From contig CAKRYE010000070.1 of the NCBI GenBank assembly GCA_934426285.1, positions 1-8,736 on the forward strand: a stretch of DNA of 8,736 nucleotides, given 5' to 3'. Source of the DNA: an uncultured Blautia sp. Lineage in GTDB: Bacteria > Bacillota > Clostridia > Lachnospirales > Lachnospiraceae. The translations under genes and the position numbers were made by a program. This document shows, piece after piece, positions 6,158 to 8,736 of this stretch. Numbering within the stretch: position 1 is the stretch's first letter; each line of letters opens with the position of its first letter. The notes beneath the pieces were generated by a model. That model searched no databases. It worked only from the letters and a program-made list of their open reading frames with translations, and was not told the DNA's origin.

Positions 6158-6899
6158 ATACACTGTCCGGATAGTGTATTCCATCTACAGTCGAAAAGCC
6201 TTCAGATACCAGATGTGAATATATATCTATATAAGTAACCCCGCTAAGGTTTGCCTGCATCGCTGCATTAAAGCTCTCTATCTCCCCATTGCTGCAGTAC
6301 GGATCATTCTGTACCGGTCCCACAGATACAAAATATGTCTGGGCTCCACGGTTTCCCCATTCTGCTGCCTTGGAATTAATATAGCTGATATAATCATTAA
6401 CATGATAAAGATCATTGACTCCCATCAGGATAATGACTGCTGTATTGTCCTCTATCTGATCTTCTACCTGCGGCACACCTGTAGATACCATCCAGTCATA
6501 TCCCATGGAAGAAAGACAGGACCAGACACTGTCATCCCTTACAGCATCCCTCAGCCCCTCTGTCCTGGAATCTCCAATAAAAACAAGCTTGTCTGCTGAA
6601 ATCGTATCCGGGTGATCCGGTCTGCTTAATGTTCCCTGATCTGCCGGATTCGATGCATCTGTTTCAGCAATGTCCGGTACAGGTGTTGATGTTGGCTTCT
6701 GTGTTGGTACAGGCTCCGGTGTTGATATTGGTATCTGTGTCGGTTTTGGTGTTGCTGTTGGTACCGGCGTAACTGTCAGTGCCTTGGGCCGTGGCGGACC
6801 TGCAATCTCTGCTGCATGCACATTTGAAAACATACAGGTAACTGCAAAACACAGTGTTAATACAATCCGTCTGGTTTGATATTTTTTCGTAAATCTCAC
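6093..6899 (-). CDS. Secreted SGNH/GDSL-type hydrolase with Pro/Thr-rich linker
   Basis: Probable exported esterase or acyl hydrolase acting in the cell envelope; substrate unknown. The 268 residues comprise a signal peptide (basic TKKYQTRR, hydrophobic 12-24, likely cleavage after VHA near residue 29), a low-complexity linker with repeated TP/KP/VP units (about 40-77), and an SGNH domain from about 104. Catalytic blocks are FIGDSRTEG (nucleophile Ser111), MGVND (Asn162) and DGIHYPD (Asp239, His242). No lipobox or sortase motif is seen, and the linker may span peptidoglycan. The start is GTG: an in-frame TGA lies just upstream, and the next ATG (residue 23) would destroy the signal peptide. 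The AAAAGGAG ribosome binding site abuts and overlaps this GTG, which is poor spacing. The 3' end overlaps the opposing DUF4130 gene by 65 bases. No convincing promoter or terminator was found beside it. Confidence 0.87.
   Translation of the reverse strand: MRFTKKYQTRRIVLTLCFAVTCMFSNVHAAEIAGPPRPKALTVTPVPTATPKPTQIPISTPEPVPTQKPTSTPVPDIAETDASNPADQGTLSRPDHPDTISADKLVFIGDSRTEGLRDAVRDDSVWSCLSSMGYDWMVSTGVPQVEDQIEDNTAVIILMGVNDLYHVNDYISYINSKAAEWGNRGAQTYFVSVGPVQNDPYCSNGEIESFNAAMQANLSGVTYIDIYSHLVSEGFSTVDGIHYPDSVSIDIYNYILDHLEEQRSGIWG
6158..6179. repeat. Hairpin directly after the DUF4130 stop codon
   Basis: ATACACTGT (6158-6166) pairs with ATAGTGTAT (6171-6179), with one G-T wobble and a CCGG loop. It starts at the first base after the stop and lies within the coding sequence of the opposing SGNH gene. 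There is no T run after it on the plus strand, so it could protect the 3' end or slow polymerase but is not a standard terminator. Confidence 0.4.
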
Positions 6900-6979
6900 T
6901 CCTTTTCAGGTTTATGATCTCACTTTCTGCTACAGACACCCCGCCTGTTGCTTACTTCTGATCTTCACAGGATAAATAT

Positions 6980-7234
6980 TTACATTCCAGGCAGCATATC
7001 CGGCCATGACAGGATTTCTTCTGAAATAACATCCTCATAAGCACCCTCAATATCCTGGCTTCTGCCTGCTTCAAATACGTTTGTCTCAACTCCCCAGACA
7101 CGATCCTCATATTCCCATATATGAAATCTCAGACCGCGGAACATGAAATCAATACTTCCGCACCCATTCTCTTCCGTATATTCATAATTAATATTTTTCG
7201 TTTTCAACGCTTTCTGTACTTTTTTCAGCCGCAT
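6980..7234 (-). CDS. Small conserved protein of unknown function, 84 aa
   Basis: The start is the ATG at 7234, not the in-frame ATG at 7252, because GGAGGT (7241-7246) lies 6 bases before it and would fall inside the longer reading. The 84-residue product begins MRLKKVQKALKTK. It then has a central block with YTEENGCGSIDF, GLRFHIWEYEDRVWGVETNV and AGRSQDIEGAYEDVI, ending in LPGM. There is no signal peptide or membrane segment. I recall similar short proteins in Lachnospiraceae, sometimes labelled kinase without visible kinase motifs, and see none here (no P-loop, no HxD). It looks like a small alpha/beta fold. It lies between the DMT transporter and the SGNH gene on the same strand, 153 bases from the former and 80 from the latter. 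Function unknown. Confidence 0.75.
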   Translation of the reverse strand: MRLKKVQKALKTKNINYEYTEENGCGSIDFMFRGLRFHIWEYEDRVWGVETNVFEAGRSQDIEGAYEDVISEEILSWPDMLPGM

Positions 7235-7240
7235 AAAAAT

Positions 7241-7246
7241 ACCTCC
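7241..7246 (-). promoter_or_regulatory. Ribosome binding site that decides the start of the 84-aa protein
   Basis: GGAGGT on the minus strand, 6 bases before the ATG at 7232-7234. It fixes the start at this ATG rather than at the upstream in-frame ATG ending at 7252. Confidence 0.8.
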
Positions 7247-7387
7247 ATTCAACTGCGCAGCCCCTGTTCTATAACAGTTTATACTGCAAAACCAATCCCC
7301 ATATATGCAATATTATACAAAATGGATTATAACACATTCTTTGACATAATGTGTAATATGCAATATCTTTGTGGTATCCTTACTAAT

Positions 7388-8317
7388 TTATTTTTTCTTT
7401 GCAGGAATTGCCAGAATAATGATCGTGGCAATTACAAACAGAGTTCCGATCAAATCCGGTGTAGTGAAGCTGACTTTCATCCAGACTGCAGTTAATACCA
7501 TAGAGGCCACCGGTTCCACACAGGAAAAAAGACTGGCTTTTACAGAACCTATCATCTTTACCCCTGTCAGGTACATGGAAAATCCTGCCATGGTTCCAAA
7601 AAGAATAATAAAGGCAAGGGCCATAAATGTTTCCCTGTCAAAAATCACCTGATAATCCCATGGACGAAATACAGCCATAAGTACCACGCCTCCGATCAGC
7701 ATTCCCCATGCCAGTACCAGCGGTGTGTCAAACTGTGCCTGTAATCTTGCAGGTTTTACTGTATATATTACAACGGAAACTGCTGAAATCAACCCCATGA
7801 TCAACGCTTTCTGGGACAATGCCAGGGATGTTGGATTCCCATGGGTTGCGATCAGAAAGATTCCGGTCACTGCCAGGATCACTCCCAGAACCTCTTTTTT
7901 TTCGGGAAGCCGTTTCATCCGCAGACATACCCAGACAACGATCAGGGCAGGTCCCAGGTACTGGATGACTGTGGCTGTTCCTGCATTGGACCATTCGATG
8001 GTCTGAAAATAGCTGTACTGACACAACATCATTCCTGCCAGTCCATAGACAATAATATCTGTACGGTTTCTCTTACTTCTCCAGATGTCAAATGCTTTCC
8101 CCTTGTCCCTGATAACATAATAAAGCAACAGCAAAAGTCCGGCTGTCACCAGACGTATGGGTACCAGCCAGGAAGCCGTAACCTCTTTATTCTGAAATAA
8201 AAACTGACCGCATACACCGGAGATCCCCCACAGGATTCCGCCTGTAATCGTCAGGATAGTTCCGAAAATTACCTCTTTCTTTTTATTAATAAGTTTACTT
8301 TCATCCTTCGTTTGCAT
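7388..8317 (-). CDS. EamA-family (DMT superfamily) transporter, ten membrane helices
   Basis: Inner-membrane drug/metabolite exporter of the RhaT/EamA type; substrate not predictable. The 309 residues start with a charged cytoplasmic N-terminus (to about 15), followed by ten hydrophobic segments in two homologous EamA repeats (about 17-157 and 170-303). Seen in sequence: GGILWGISGVCGQFLF in helix 1, GTATVIQYLGPALIVVW in the first repeat, and the equivalent KASLFSCVEPVASMVLTAVW in the second, carrying the conserved EPV. The C-terminus is AKKK, cytoplasmic and basic as expected. The length is typical. The ATG at 8317 has AGGAAAG about 11 bases upstream, a little far. It has its own promoter (8397-8426) immediately behind the terminator of the preceding gene. 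No terminator is visible after its stop, so read-through to the small 84-aa gene is possible. Confidence 0.92.
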   Translation of the reverse strand: MQTKDESKLINKKKEVIFGTILTITGGILWGISGVCGQFLFQNKEVTASWLVPIRLVTAGLLLLLYYVIRDKGKAFDIWRSKRNRTDIIVYGLAGMMLCQYSYFQTIEWSNAGTATVIQYLGPALIVVWVCLRMKRLPEKKEVLGVILAVTGIFLIATHGNPTSLALSQKALIMGLISAVSVVIYTVKPARLQAQFDTPLVLAWGMLIGGVVLMAVFRPWDYQVIFDRETFMALAFIILFGTMAGFSMYLTGVKMIGSVKASLFSCVEPVASMVLTAVWMKVSFTTPDLIGTLFVIATIIILAIPAKKK

Positions 8318-8396
8318 ATTTCTATTATCTTTCCTGTCTGTATTATAGAATTACTGTAAACAGCATCACCGACACGCGGCATTTTCATATAACCGA

Positions 8397-8426
8397 AGTA
8401 TAATCCGCTGCTGTAACACTTGTCAA
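8397..8426 (-). promoter_or_regulatory. Sigma-A promoter of the EamA transporter gene
   Basis: On the minus strand TTGACA (8421-8426), an 18-base spacer and TATACT (8397-8402). Predicted start near 8390 and a leader of about 73 bases. The -35 lies only a few bases beyond the T-rich tail of the upstream terminator. Confidence 0.7.
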
Positions 8427-8432
8427 GAAAAC

Positions 8433-8466
8433 AAAATACCACAGAGTTCATTCTCTGTGGCATTTT
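8433..8466 (-). terminator. Intrinsic terminator of the right-edge gene (possibly bidirectional)
   Basis: CCACAGAG (8439-8446) pairs with CTCTGTGG (8453-8460) around a TTCATT loop. The stem is extended by AAAAT/ATTTT after one mismatch. Read on the minus strand it is followed by TATTTTGTTTTC, a good terminator tail. It lies about 73 bases after the stop of the partial gene at the right edge. Confidence 0.8.
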
Positions 8467-8538
8467 ATAACATTACTGCAGATCTTCATCCACTGCTGAC
8501 TGCTTTTTTGCAGATTGCGAATATCTACCTGACTTTAT

Positions 8539-8736
8539 TTAGATATAATTTCCATCCTGGGCATTCTGTACTGCAAATGCAGATTTTTTCTTCACGAAAT
8601 CAATGGCATCCTTTACAGTGATTCCGTCAATCTGCCAGTTCGCATAGAAACCATCCAGGGTCTTTAATGTCTCATCTTTTGCTGTATTTTCATCAAGCAC
8701 CAGAAGTACGATCAGACCTGCTGCCTTAAGATGGCG
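8539..8736 (-). CDS. 3' end of an unrecognised gene (last 65 codons)
   Basis: An open frame enters from the right edge and ends at TAA (8539-8541). It shows coding-like composition: a hydrophobic strand AAGLIVLLVLDENTAKDE, then TLKTLDGFYANWQIDG, TVKDAIDFVKKKSAFAVQ, ending QDGNYI. The alternation of a beta strand and amphipathic helices suggests the end of a soluble alpha/beta domain. I do not recognise the family. It is followed by a clear terminator, so it ends its transcription unit. Confidence 0.65.
   Translation of the reverse strand, partial: RHLKAAGLIVLLVLDENTAKDETLKTLDGFYANWQIDGITVKDAIDFVKKKSAFAVQNAQDGNYI

Noticed and set aside
6664..6939. A 91-codon minus-strand frame overlapping the SGNH start.
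   Set aside because: It is a shifted reading of the SGNH signal peptide and Pro/Thr linker with repetitive Thr/Asn composition; the SGNH frame has the signal peptide and catalytic motifs.
7254..7387. Two TATAAT boxes on the minus strand (7326-7331 and 7312-7317) as promoters for the 84-aa gene.
   Set aside because: Neither has a recognisable -35 at the right distance. One may be functional, but the evidence in this AT-rich stretch is too weak to list.
8269..8463. A 64-codon minus-strand frame upstream of the EamA gene.
   Set aside because: It runs through the terminator hairpin and the TTGACA/TATACT promoter, so it cannot be translated from the promoter seen, and it has no family resemblance.

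Overview
The window looks like a chromosomal segment of a low-GC Gram-positive anaerobe, most likely a Lachnospiraceae-type Clostridium relative (Blautia/Roseburia-like). This is inferred from the protein families, strong GGAGG ribosome binding sites, sigma-A promoters of the TTGACA/TATAAT type, and Firmicutes-type LexA boxes. No RNA gene, insertion sequence, phage gene or CRISPR array is visible.

Layout. On the minus strand at the left are two GH78-like (alpha-L-rhamnosidase superfamily) glycoside hydrolases in one operon: a complete 522-residue protein, then a second enzyme that runs off the left edge. They are driven leftward by a near-consensus promoter at 2373-2401. A 322-base divergent intergenic region follows. 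It holds that promoter and a very stable hairpin with a minus-strand T tract. On the plus strand come an ApbE-type FMN-transferase lipoprotein, then a two-gene operon: a radical SAM protein with a C-terminal helix-hairpin-helix (TIGR03916, 'rSAM_link_UDG') and its standard partner of the DUF4130/TIGR03915 family. This operon overlaps tail-to-tail with a minus-strand secreted SGNH hydrolase. Further right on the minus strand are a small conserved protein of 84 residues, a ten-helix EamA/DMT exporter with its own promoter, and the last 65 codons of an unrecognised gene followed by a clear terminator.

Most interesting point. The radical SAM/DUF4130 pair is a known but functionally undescribed putative DNA modification or repair module. 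Here its promoter (TTGCAT, 17 bases, TATAAT) carries a LexA-like box exactly in the spacer, and a second box with a perfect GAAC-N4-GTTC core 31 bases upstream, i.e. on the same helical face. This strongly suggests that the pair belongs to the SOS regulon, giving an independent reason to regard it as a DNA-damage system. The predicted transcription start coincides with the only plausible ATG, so the SOS-induced mRNA may be leaderless.

The other genes look like ordinary accessory or housekeeping functions: plant or host glycan breakdown, flavinylation of exported proteins, envelope esterase, metabolite export. No functional link between them and the repair module is evident apart from position.
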